From: Mycetocola zhadangensis
GTDB lineage: Bacteria; Actinomycetota; Actinomycetes; Actinomycetales; Microbacteriaceae
Length of the DNA: 64,000 nt
Direction of reading: 5' to 3'
Assembly (NCBI RefSeq): GCF_003668565.1
Contig: NZ_RCWJ01000002.1
Coordinates: 1 to 64,000, forward strand
Every line of letters begins with the position of its first letter. Positions within the stretch are counted from its first letter, which is position 1. The translations under genes were made by a program, and so were the position numbers. Shown piece by piece: positions 34,077 to 42,239 of this stretch. Under the pieces are notes generated by a model. That model was given only the letters and a program-made list of their open reading frames with translations, was not told the DNA's origin and did no database searches.

Positions 34077-34388
34077 CTATTTAGAGGGTTCGGGTGGCTC
34101 CGGCGTGATGCGGAGACCGGCAGGTGAGTTCGCCAGCCGGACCAGCTCTTCGACCCAGGCACGATTCAGACGTGGTTCCCTGCTGCCGACAAAGTCGAAC
34201 TGCAGGGGGATCGCCGGGTGGATCCAGATAGAACTGTGTCCGCTGCCAGACGCAACGGTGTACTCCCAGGAGAACGAGAAGCTCTCACCGCGGCGCACCT
34301 TGGAGAGGATGACGACCTTGAGGTGCGCGAGCACCCTGTCGTCGAAATCGACCGAAATGGACGGTGTGCCGTAAATGAACTTGCCCAA
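34077..34388 (-). CDS. DUF7882-like small protein
   Basis: A 103-residue protein starting MGKFIYGTPSISVDFDDRVL and containing LKVVILSKVRRGESFSFSWE and SIWIHPAIPLQF. This is the compact family widespread in Microbacteriaceae and now, to my recollection, called DUF7882; older records misname it ATP-dependent DNA ligase. No ligase motif is present. The start is a TTG at 34388 with GGGGAG upstream. It follows the next listed gene by three bases, so the two are co-translated. Function is unknown. Confidence 0.8.
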   Translation of the reverse strand: MGKFIYGTPSISVDFDDRVLAHLKVVILSKVRRGESFSFSWEYTVASGSGHSSIWIHPAIPLQFDFVGSREPRLNRAWVEELVRLANSPAGLRITPEPPEPSK

Positions 34389-34391
34389 CGT

Positions 34392-34748
34392 CTACTCCCC
34401 TAGCCCAGCGTCGATTTCGTGCATGACGGCATTGAAGTCGTCCGCGGTGTTGCCTGCGTCCGCCGATTGTTCGACCATGCCGTGGATGCCAACCTGCGGC
34501 ATGTCAGGAACCGGAAAACGCGCGGCCTCTTCCTCCGCACTGACGCCGCCAACGTCTGCGACGTCAAACTGGCTGGCCTGGCTGAGAAGAAACTCGTGCA
34601 CCGTGACTTCGCCGTTGGCTTCAAGAACCGGGATGTTCACCGTGACGCTGTTCTCCGCGTCGGCCACCGTGGTGGTGTACTGGAGAAGCGCTGCCGTGAT
34701 GGCGTTGCCCGTCACAATGGACCCACCGCTGTAAGTAATGCGCTTCAT
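34392..34748 (-). CDS. hypothetical protein paired with the DUF7882-like gene
   Basis: A 118-residue protein starting MKRITYSGGSIVTGNAITAA. A hydrophobic middle without clear membrane spans and an acidic C-terminus (DDFNAVMHEIDAGLGE) follow. The ATG at 34748 is preferred over an upstream in-frame start at 34784 because the conserved part begins there. It overlaps nothing and precedes the DUF7882-like gene by three bases. The pairing recurs in related genomes as far as I recall. No function can be proposed. Confidence 0.7.
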   Translation of the reverse strand: MKRITYSGGSIVTGNAITAALLQYTTTVADAENSVTVNIPVLEANGEVTVHEFLLSQASQFDVADVGGVSAEEEAARFPVPDMPQVGIHGMVEQSADAGNTADDFNAVMHEIDAGLGE

Positions 34749-34868
34749 TCTTCCGACAGTAGCCCACGAAAAATTTACCGCCACACCCCTCGACCCGTGC
34801 CGGTGCGCGTGCTACGCCCGCCCCCAATCATGGCCAGGCGCACGTCGAAGAGGCCGCTCGGATCGCGG

Positions 34869-37800
34869 CTAAATGACCTCTTCGCTCCACGGATCGGGGT
34901 TTCCGAACCGGTGCGCCGTGATCGAAATCGCCTGCTCGTGCAGGAACGGAAGCAACTCGATCCGGCCAGACTGCGTCACAGCTCCCGAGTAGATCGCGAG
35001 ATCCGGGTTGCCCTCGGCGGCCACAGCGAGCGCCGAGTGCAACGACCGCCGCGCCTCAGCGCTTCCGACGAGTCGCACCCGGCCAGCATCGGCGTCGACT
35101 TTCGACGCTCGCGCGATCCATTCAGCATCCGTTTCAACAGAAACGGGTACGAGCAGGTCGCCGAGCACTCCGCGAATCGCGGAGGGCAGACCGGATGCCA
35201 CGCTCAGCGTGAACTTGGACCGCGAACGCACCGCAGAAATCACCACTCGAAGCACCTCACCGAGGTCGGCGTCGGCCGTGGCGCGCACCGCGACGGGCAC
35301 CGGGCGGTAGCGGAACAGGTTGCGTTCAACTCCGAGCGCCGAGGCGTCCTTCACCTCGCCGTACTCATTGCCCCAGGCGATGGCATCCGAGAGGGCGGAC
35401 CGACGCAGCACATCGAACTCTTCGTAACCGAGCGACGGCTGTGCCGACTCGATGATGCGGGTGACCCGAGAATCGAGTCCTCGCAGGTGCAGCGTCTTGC
35501 TGCTTGAACCGGAGTCGGGCAGCCATGAGCCCAGCGTCATCAGGTAGTTGGGGCCGCCGGCCTTCGCGCCGGCACCAACAGCGGACCGCTTCCAGCCACC
35601 GAACGGCTGACGCTGCACGATGGCGCCAGTGATGCCACGGTTGACGTAAAGGTTGCCCGCTTCGATGGTGCTGAGCCACTCGTCGAGGTCATCGGCATCC
35701 TGCGTGTGCAGCCCGCTCGTCAGCCCATAGTCGATGGCGTTCGTATAGCGGATGGCCTCGGTGAGGTTCGGAGCGTGCATGACACCGAGCACTGGGCCGA
35801 AGAACTCGGTCAGGTGGAAGTACGAGCCCGGCGCGACATCACCGCGAATTCCCGGCGACCAGAGCTTGCCTGTGTCATCGAGCTGCCGCGGCTTGACCAG
35901 CCATTTCTCGCCAACGCCGAGTTCGGTGAGAGCGTGCAGCAGCTTGCCGTTCGCCGGCTCGATGATCGGGCCCATCTGGCTGGTGGGGTCGTCCGGGTAA
36001 CCAACACGAAGCGACGTCGCCGCGTCGATGAGCTGACGCCGGAACCTGTCGCTCTTCGCGACAGACCCGACCAAAATCACGAGGCTTGCCGCCGAGCACT
36101 TCTGCCCGGCGTGGCCGAACGCGCTCTTCACAACGTCGGCCGCAGCGAGGTCGAGGTCAGCACTCGGCGTGACGATGATGGCGTTCTTGCCGCTCGTCTC
36201 GGCGTGCAGGTTGAGCTCCGGCCGCCAGGAACGGAACAGCTTCGCGGTCTCCCACGCACCGGTGAGGATCACCCGGTCGACAGCCGGGTGCGACACCAGC
36301 TGTTTGCCGAGCCCGCCTTCGTCGAGCGAGACGAGGGTCAGCAACTCCTGCGGAATGCCGGCTTCCCAGAGCGCCTCAACCATCACTGCCGCTGAGCGAC
36401 GGGCCTGGTGCGCCGGCTTGATCACGACGGCAGACCCAGCGGCGAGCGCTGCAAGCACCCCTCCGGCTGGGATCGCCACAGGGAAGTTCCACGGCGGTGT
36501 GACGACGGTGAGCTGCGACGGCACGAAGCGTGCGCCACGAATGGCGTCGAGCTCGCGCGCCTTGGCGGCGTAGTAGTGGGCGAAGTCAATCGCTTCGCTG
36601 ACTTCGGGGTCGGCCTCGGCGATGGTTTTTCCGGTTTCGGATGCCATGACCTCGATCAGGCGGTCACGGTTTGCGGCGAGCGCGAAACCGGCACGGTCGA
36701 GAAGTGCTGCACGTTCTGCCGCTGGCGTTGCCCCCCAGGCAGCACCACGGGCGCGGACTCCCTCAAGGATGAAGTCGAGCGTTGCCGCGTCGGTGACCGT
36801 GCACGCGTCGATGGTCGCCATGCCGAGCTCGCTGCCAGGGACACGCGCGAGGATCCGGCGACCCCACGCCCGGTTGGCCGGGAGCGCCGGGTCGGTGTCC
36901 CGGGTGTTGACGAAGCCGGGCGCACCGAGATCGGTCGCCGGAATGGTGTTGAGGGTCGTGGTGTCGAACACCCGAACCGTGTCGAACGGAGACTCGGCCT
37001 TCGACGCACGCGAGAGCCCGAGCACCTGCTGGGTCATCCCGATTTCTTCCTCGTCGGCGATGGCCCTTGTGAACGACTGCTCGGCCATCGCACCGGTCTT
37101 ACCCGGCGACAGCTCCTCAACGGGCGCGATTGTCCATTCGGTCTCGCGGTTCTGCGTGCGGCGAGGCGAAGGAACGTCGTGCGCCGTGGCATCCAGCGCC
37201 TGTGCACTCGCAAGGAAACGGCGCTTCTCCCGCTCGAACAGCGCCGTGTTCGTGGTCAGCTCGAACACCGCAGACATGAAGTTCTCCTGCGACGCGTTCT
37301 CCTCGAGGCGGCGGATCAGGTAGCTGATTGCGACGTCGAACTCTCGCGGGTTGACGACCGGTGTGTAGAGCAGCAGGTTGCCGACGTCGCGCTTCACTGC
37401 AGCGGCCTGACCCGTGGCCATGCCGAGCAGCATCTCGAAGTCGACACCGCCGGTCACTTCGCGCTTTTGCGCGAGCAGCCAGGCGAAAGCGAGGTCGAAG
37501 AGGTTGTGTCCTGCGACACCGATGCGAACGTTCCGAGTGCGTTCGGGGCTCAGCGCCCACATCAGCACCCGCTTGTAGTTGGTGTCTGTGTCTTGCTTCA
37601 CGTTGTACGGCGCTGTGGGCCAGTCGTGGATCTTGGCCTCGACGCCCTCCATGGCGAGGTTCGCACCCTTGACCAGACGTACCTTGATGGCGGCACCGCC
37701 TGCGGCAACCCGCTGAGCCGCCCAGTCCTGCAACGTCTGCATCGCCGACAGGGCGTCGGGCAGGTAGGCCTGCAGCACGATTCCGGCCTCGAGCTTGCGC

Positions 37801-38546
37801 AGCTTGTGCTGGTCGAGCACCCGCATGAACACCGCGAGGGTGAGGTCGAGGTCGCGGTATTCCTCCATGTCGAGGTTGATGAATTTTGGTGAAGCGGATG
37901 CTGCCGCCAACTCATACAGCGGAGTCAAACGTTCCACAATCCGCTCGACTGCCTCGTCGAACGACCACATGGACAGCTGCGAGACGATCGCCGACACCTT
38001 GATCGAGACGTAGTCGACGTCATCGCGGGCGAGGAGGTCGCGGGTTCCCTCGTAGCGGTTGTGCGCCTCGTGCTCACCGAGGACAGCCTCACCGAGCAGG
38101 TTGAGGTTGAGCCGGGAGCCGCCCTCCCGCAGGTGCGCGATGGCCGGGCCGAGCTTCTCAGGGGTGGCGTCGACGACCAGGTGCCCAACCATGTTGCGGA
38201 GCACACGTCTGGCGATCGGAATGACGACGCCGGGGATCACTGGCCCGAGAACTCCGCCGGCCGCGATGGCCGCCTTGAGGTACCAGGGCAGGAACGCGGG
38301 CGTGAGTTTCGCGACCCGTTGCAGGTTGTAGCCGGCCACAAAAAGGTCTTCTGGGCGCATGACGCCGTCGACGAAGCCGACGGTGAAGGCGAGTCCGTTG
38401 GGATCTTTCAGGACTTCGGCGAGTCGCTGGGCGGCGGGATCGACGGGAGCATCAGCGCTCTCGGTCACCCACTTTTGAGCGAGGACAATGGCGTCGGCGG
38501 CGAGCTGGGTGGCGCTGAGCTCAGCGCCGGCCGAGGTGTGAGGCAT
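34869..38546 (-). CDS. putA: bifunctional proline dehydrogenase / P5C dehydrogenase
   Basis: A 1225-residue PutA oxidising proline to glutamate. The N-terminal half is the FAD-dependent proline dehydrogenase barrel, with FINLDMEEYRDLDLT, VRLVKGANLAMEG and MATGQAAAVKRDVGN. The second half is an aldehyde dehydrogenase with the catalytic cysteine in HAGQKCSAASLV and glutamate in LHAETSGKNAIIV. No ribbon-helix-helix DNA-binding domain is at the N-terminus, so this is not the autoregulatory type; the divergent LysR gene probably regulates it. The ATG at 38546 follows the divergent promoter region. Confidence 0.93.
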   Translation of the reverse strand: MPHTSAGAELSATQLAADAIVLAQKWVTESADAPVDPAAQRLAEVLKDPNGLAFTVGFVDGVMRPEDLFVAGYNLQRVAKLTPAFLPWYLKAAIAAGGVLGPVIPGVVIPIARRVLRNMVGHLVVDATPEKLGPAIAHLREGGSRLNLNLLGEAVLGEHEAHNRYEGTRDLLARDDVDYVSIKVSAIVSQLSMWSFDEAVERIVERLTPLYELAAASASPKFINLDMEEYRDLDLTLAVFMRVLDQHKLRKLEAGIVLQAYLPDALSAMQTLQDWAAQRVAAGGAAIKVRLVKGANLAMEGVEAKIHDWPTAPYNVKQDTDTNYKRVLMWALSPERTRNVRIGVAGHNLFDLAFAWLLAQKREVTGGVDFEMLLGMATGQAAAVKRDVGNLLLYTPVVNPREFDVAISYLIRRLEENASQENFMSAVFELTTNTALFEREKRRFLASAQALDATAHDVPSPRRTQNRETEWTIAPVEELSPGKTGAMAEQSFTRAIADEEEIGMTQQVLGLSRASKAESPFDTVRVFDTTTLNTIPATDLGAPGFVNTRDTDPALPANRAWGRRILARVPGSELGMATIDACTVTDAATLDFILEGVRARGAAWGATPAAERAALLDRAGFALAANRDRLIEVMASETGKTIAEADPEVSEAIDFAHYYAAKARELDAIRGARFVPSQLTVVTPPWNFPVAIPAGGVLAALAAGSAVVIKPAHQARRSAAVMVEALWEAGIPQELLTLVSLDEGGLGKQLVSHPAVDRVILTGAWETAKLFRSWRPELNLHAETSGKNAIIVTPSADLDLAAADVVKSAFGHAGQKCSAASLVILVGSVAKSDRFRRQLIDAATSLRVGYPDDPTSQMGPIIEPANGKLLHALTELGVGEKWLVKPRQLDDTGKLWSPGIRGDVAPGSYFHLTEFFGPVLGVMHAPNLTEAIRYTNAIDYGLTSGLHTQDADDLDEWLSTIEAGNLYVNRGITGAIVQRQPFGGWKRSAVGAGAKAGGPNYLMTLGSWLPDSGSSSKTLHLRGLDSRVTRIIESAQPSLGYEEFDVLRRSALSDAIAWGNEYGEVKDASALGVERNLFRYRPVPVAVRATADADLGEVLRVVISAVRSRSKFTLSVASGLPSAIRGVLGDLLVPVSVETDAEWIARASKVDADAGRVRLVGSAEARRSLHSALAVAAEGNPDLAIYSGAVTQSGRIELLPFLHEQAISITAHRFGNPDPWSEEVI

Positions 38547-38635
38547 GATCACGAGACTATTCCCTCTTGCGTGGGTGAGAAGTGAGCTGCACGCGGGTTG
38601 CGTCAACTCCCAGTTTTAGTGTGAGCCCGATCGTT

Positions 38636-38693
38636 CATCCAGAAAAGTGAATCTTTCTTACCGGTATTCATCGGATTTTCTGATGGATAGGCT
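38636..38693. promoter_or_regulatory. LysR-type operator and promoter between putA and its regulator
   Basis: CATCCAGAAAA (38636-38646) pairs with TTTTCTGATG (38676-38685) save one inserted base. Inside it TGAAT (38648-38652) pairs with ATTCA (38666-38670). TAGGCT (38688-38693) lies seven bases before the regulator ATG and serves as its -10. Nested palindromes in the divergent gap are typical of LysR control. Confidence 0.55.
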
Positions 38694-38700
38694 GGGCCGC

Positions 38701-39594
38701 ATGCTCGACATGAGACGGCTCCGCCTGCTGCGCGAAGTACAGTTGCGCGGCACGCTGGCCGGAGTTGCCGAAGCACTCGCCTTCAGCCCGTCCTCGGTGT
38801 CACAGCAGCTGGCCCAGCTTGAGCGCGAGGCAGGCGTGAAGCTGCTGCAGAAGAGTGGCCGTCGGGTGCAACTCACTCCGCAGGGCGAACTGCTCGCCGC
38901 CCGTGCGGCCGAACTTCTCGACGGGCTCGAGCGGGCAGAGGCCGAGCTCGCCACGTCCCTCGATGCGGTGATCGGCACGGTGCGGCTGGCCGTGTTCCAG
39001 TCCGCCGCGCACGCCGTTATCCCCGAGGCGCTTTCCCTGCTTCGGGTTGAGCACCCGCAGCTCCGGGTCGAGATCGTCGAGCGCGAGCCCGAGGCCGGCC
39101 TCTTCGACCTGGCCGCTCGGGACTTCGACCTGGTCCTGGCCGAGCAGTACCCGGGCCACACCCGACCGCACCTGCCCGATCTCGATCGTGAGTTTCTCGC
39201 AACCGATGCCCTCCGACTTGCCGTACCAACGGCATCCGCTATTTCTACATTGACGGATGCCACGGACCTCCCGTTTGTGATGGAACCGGAGGGCACCGTG
39301 GCGAGGTTGTGGTCGACGCAGCTCTGTCGCGCTGCCGGGTTCGAACCAGACGTGCGGTTCGAAACGGCCGACCTCATCGCGCACATTCGGTTGATCGAAT
39401 CGGGCAACGCCGTCGGGATGCTGCCCGATCTGGTGTGGGCCGGACGCGAACCGGCGCTGCGCCTTGTCGACCTGCCGGGGACTCCGGCGCGTACCGTGTT
39501 CACCTCGGCGCGGCGGGTGAGTGCCGCCCGGCCGGCGGTCACCGCGGTGCGGAGTGCGCTGGCGCGGGCGACCGGGTTCCTAGTCGCGGACTGA
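38701..39594 (+). CDS. LysR-family regulator divergent from putA
   Basis: A 297-residue LysR-type regulator. The N-terminal helix-turn-helix is MRRLRLLREVQLRGTLAGVA with SPSSVSQQLAQLEREAGVKL. The periplasmic-binding-like effector domain starts near VIGTVRLAVFQSAAHAVIPE. It probably activates putA in response to proline. The ATG at 38701 follows TAGGCT by seven bases without a ribosome site (leaderless). No other target is adjacent. Confidence 0.87.
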   Translation: MLDMRRLRLLREVQLRGTLAGVAEALAFSPSSVSQQLAQLEREAGVKLLQKSGRRVQLTPQGELLAARAAELLDGLERAEAELATSLDAVIGTVRLAVFQSAAHAVIPEALSLLRVEHPQLRVEIVEREPEAGLFDLAARDFDLVLAEQYPGHTRPHLPDLDREFLATDALRLAVPTASAISTLTDATDLPFVMEPEGTVARLWSTQLCRAAGFEPDVRFETADLIAHIRLIESGNAVGMLPDLVWAGREPALRLVDLPGTPARTVFTSARRVSAARPAVTAVRSALARATGFLVAD

Positions 39595-39672
39595 TCCACG
39601 AGCTGCTGTGCGTGCCCCAGCCCGAGCATGGGCCGAGGCGCCTCACCCTTGCCATTGCGTGCCTCGCCCTTG

Positions 39673-39730
39673 CCACGAGGCGCCTCTCAGCGAGCCACGA
39701 GCCGCGAGGTGCCTCTCACCGAGCCACGAG
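39673..39730. repeat. two tandem 29-bp repeats
   Basis: Two copies of a CCRCGAGGYGCCTCTCASCGAGCCACGAG-type unit lie head to tail at 39673-39701 and 39702-39730, differing at three positions. Each contains the near-palindrome GAGGCGCCTC. A further GAGGCGCCTC lies at 39635-39644. Confidence 0.8.
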
Positions 39731-39946
39731 TTGCTGACTATGTGACCCTTTCGAGGCGGTCAACCCCGCAATTGCAGCACCTCGCGGGCACCGACTGCCT
39801 CAGCGCGCAGCGAGCTGCATCACCCAGCCGCGAGTTGCCGGGTATGAGGCGCTTCTGAGGCAGTCAACCCCGCAAACTCAGCACCTCGCGAGGTGCTGAG
39901 TTTGCGATTCCTTCCGGCACGCAACCCCGCAACTTCAGCGTCTCGC
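39727..39946. repeat. cluster of palindromic intergenic repeats
   Basis: Three related units end in CAACCCCGCA...CAGC..CTCGCG. Copy A has arms CGAGTTGCTG (39727-39736) and CAGCACCTCG (39775-39784). Copy B runs from CGAGTTGCCG (39831) to CTCGCG (39890). A partial copy C is at about 39920-39946. A perfect 36-bp palindrome with arm CGCAAACTCAGCACCTCG occupies 39871-39906. The same family recurs at 47004-47064. No gene is visible in the whole 39595-40023 gap. Confidence 0.85.
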
Positions 39947-40023
39947 GGGCGCCGCGACGGGCGTTACGCCACCCGACACGGATGCCACGTGACAGCACCT
40001 CCGAAGGACAGCACACTTGAGCC

Positions 40024-40434
40024 ATGGACATCCTCTTCGTCGCCGGCTTCTCGCCCATCGTCGCCGACCCGAACGCCTCCCGATCCTTCTACGGCGATGT
40101 GCTCGGCGTGCAGTTCGAGAAGAAGATGGACGACTACAGCTACACCCATGAGCTTGCAGGCGTGAAACACCTCGGCCTGTGGCCGCTCGCCGAGGCCGCC
40201 GAGACCTGCTTCGGCACTCCGACCTGGCCGGCGCACATCCCTGTGCCGCAAGCCACCATCGAGTTCGAGGTCGCCGACGTTGCCGTCGCGGAGCGCGAGC
40301 TTCGCGAGAAAGGGCTGGCCCTCATCCACGGCACGCGGCTTGAGCCGTGGGGCCAGGTCACCGCACGCCTCCTGAGCCCGGAGGGGCTTCTGGTCGGGCT
40401 GGTGTCGACACCGTGGCTGACCACGGGCGAATAG
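40024..40434 (+). CDS. VOC (glyoxalase/bleomycin-resistance) family protein
   Basis: A 136-residue vicinal-oxygen-chelate protein. The two beta-alpha-beta-beta-beta modules begin at VAGFSPIVADPNASRSFYGD and ATIEFEVADVAVAERELREK. The first has the SRSFYGDVLG core and the second ends GLLVGLV. It may be a dioxygenase, a glyoxalase-like enzyme or a drug-binding protein; the metal-ligand set is incomplete for glyoxalase I. It precedes the FAD oxidoreductase by 37 bases in the same direction. Confidence 0.82.
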   Translation: MDILFVAGFSPIVADPNASRSFYGDVLGVQFEKKMDDYSYTHELAGVKHLGLWPLAEAAETCFGTPTWPAHIPVPQATIEFEVADVAVAERELREKGLALIHGTRLEPWGQVTARLLSPEGLLVGLVSTPWLTTGE

Positions 40435-40471
40435 TCGCCTATCCCAGAGCGCCCGTGACAGAATCGGCCGC

Positions 40472-42148
40472 ATGACGACACCGGGAACGTACGACGCCAT
40501 TCTCGTCGGCGGGGGCCACAACGGCCTCGTCGCTGCCGCCTATCTGGGCAAGGCAGGCAAGCGGGTGCTGCTGCTCGAGCGGCTCGACGTTCTCGGCGGC
40601 GCCGCGATCTCAGCGCAGGCCTTCGACGGCGTCGAGGCGTGGCTGTCGCGCTACTCGTACCTCGTCAGCCTGTTGCCGCAGCGCATCATCGACGATCTCA
40701 AACTCGACATCACCCTGGTGCGGCGCAGGTACTCGTCGTACACGCCGGACCCGACCGATCCGACGCGAGGTCTGCTCGTCGACAACGACGATGCGGCCGC
40801 GACGAGAGCATCGTTCGATCGCATCGGCGCCCCCGGTGATGAGTTCGACCTGTTCACCCAGTTCTACGAGCACTGCCGACGGCTCACCCAGGCGCTCTGG
40901 CCCACGATGACCGCGCCGCTGCTCACTCGCTCGGAAGCCAAACGACTGGTCACAGAGGCCGGAGGCGCGAGCGAGTGGGAGGCGATGATCGAGACGCCGA
41001 TCGGTGAGGTGATCTCACGGCACCTGCAGAACGACCTCGTTCGCGGCGTCGTCTTCACCGACGCCCTTATCGGCACCTTCGCCAGGGCCCACGACGCCGA
41101 CCTGCAGCAGAACATCTGCTTCCTCTACCACCTGATCGGCGGAGGCACAGGCGACTGGGACGTCCCCGTCGGCGGGATGGGCGCAGTGTCGGCCGAGCTT
41201 GCCCGCGCTGCCCGCGACGCCGGCGCCACCCTGGTCACGAACGCCGAGGTCACTTCCGTTTCCCCCGACGGCGTCGTTCGGTACCGTCACGGCGGCGCCG
41301 AGCACGAGGCGCGCGCCGACTGGATCCTCTCCAACGTGGCCCCTGCCGTGCTCGATCGGTTGCTCGTCGCCGGCACCACCGTCAGCCACGGGCGCGAGCA
41401 ACTCGCGGCGGGCGAGCCCTCTGTCGGCGTCTTCGAGGCGCACCCGTTCGGCATCGGCACCGCAGCGACATCCAAACCCAACACCTCCCGCGAGGGCGCC
41501 CAGGTCAAGGTGAACCTCCTGCTGAAGCGCCTGCCGCAACTGCGTGATGCAAACGTCACCCCCGAAGCCGCGTTCGGCGGCACCTTCCACATCCACGAGT
41601 CGTGGTCCGAACTCGACGCGGCATACCTGACCGCCGCCGGGGGTGGCATCCCGAGCCCGCTGCCCTGCGAGATCTACTGCCATTCCGTCGCCGACCCGAC
41701 CATCCTCTCCCCCGAACTGCGCGAGGCAGGAGCGCACACCCTCACCGTCTTCGGCCTGCACACGCCGGCGCGGCTCGTCACCGACGCGAATAACGACGAG
41801 ATGCGCGCTCGCCTGCAGGCAGCCGTGCTGGTGTCGCTGAATTCGGTGCTGGCCGAACCGATTGAAGACCTTTTATTGACGGATGCCACGGGGCGGCCCT
41901 GTATCGAAACCAAGACCACTCGAGACATCGAGCGTGCGGTCGGGATGCCGCTCGGCAACATCTTTCACGGTGGGCTCGACTGGCCGTTCGCCGAGGACGA
42001 TGCCCGGCTCAACACCCCGGCCGAGCGCTGGGGCGTGGCGACGGCGCACCCGCGAGTGCTGGTTTGCGGATCGGGAGCGCGCCGCGGTGGAGCCGTCTCG
42101 GGAATCGGCGGGCACAACGCCGCGATGGCGCTGCTCGAGAGCGAGTAG
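40472..42148 (+). CDS. FAD-dependent oxidoreductase of the phytoene desaturase / PYROXD2 type
   Basis: A 558-residue flavoprotein. The dinucleotide-binding motif AILVGGGHNGLVAAAYLGKAG opens the protein, followed by LERLDVLGGAAIS. The C-terminal FAD motif is near HPRVLVCGSGARRGGAVSGIGG. The large central substrate domain resembles human PYROXD2 and bacterial carotenoid-desaturase-like oxidoreductases. There are no adjacent carotenoid genes, so a carotenoid role is not supported. The ATG at 40472 follows the VOC gene by 37 bases and the two may share a transcript. Confidence 0.85.
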   Translation: MTTPGTYDAILVGGGHNGLVAAAYLGKAGKRVLLLERLDVLGGAAISAQAFDGVEAWLSRYSYLVSLLPQRIIDDLKLDITLVRRRYSSYTPDPTDPTRGLLVDNDDAAATRASFDRIGAPGDEFDLFTQFYEHCRRLTQALWPTMTAPLLTRSEAKRLVTEAGGASEWEAMIETPIGEVISRHLQNDLVRGVVFTDALIGTFARAHDADLQQNICFLYHLIGGGTGDWDVPVGGMGAVSAELARAARDAGATLVTNAEVTSVSPDGVVRYRHGGAEHEARADWILSNVAPAVLDRLLVAGTTVSHGREQLAAGEPSVGVFEAHPFGIGTAATSKPNTSREGAQVKVNLLLKRLPQLRDANVTPEAAFGGTFHIHESWSELDAAYLTAAGGGIPSPLPCEIYCHSVADPTILSPELREAGAHTLTVFGLHTPARLVTDANNDEMRARLQAAVLVSLNSVLAEPIEDLLLTDATGRPCIETKTTRDIERAVGMPLGNIFHGGLDWPFAEDDARLNTPAERWGVATAHPRVLVCGSGARRGGAVSGIGGHNAAMALLESE

Positions 42149-42239
42149 CTCCGTCCCCGCGACCGGAGCGGGGCGCTTTCCGGGCTGTCGTGCAGTGGCG
42201 GTGAGTATTGTGGGGCGTGTGCTCCCGACCATCCGGAGT

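Noticed and set aside
34077-34388. ATP-dependent DNA ligase
   Set aside because: Old database naming for this small family; no lysine nucleotidyl-transfer motif or ligase domain is present.
36408-37892. 494-codon open frame antisense to putA
   Set aside because: PutA motifs on the other strand are complete; no domain, start site or ribosome site supports this frame.
40472-42148. Carotenoid phytoene desaturase
   Set aside because: The fold is related but no carotenoid genes are nearby and the sequence is closer to the PYROXD2 group.
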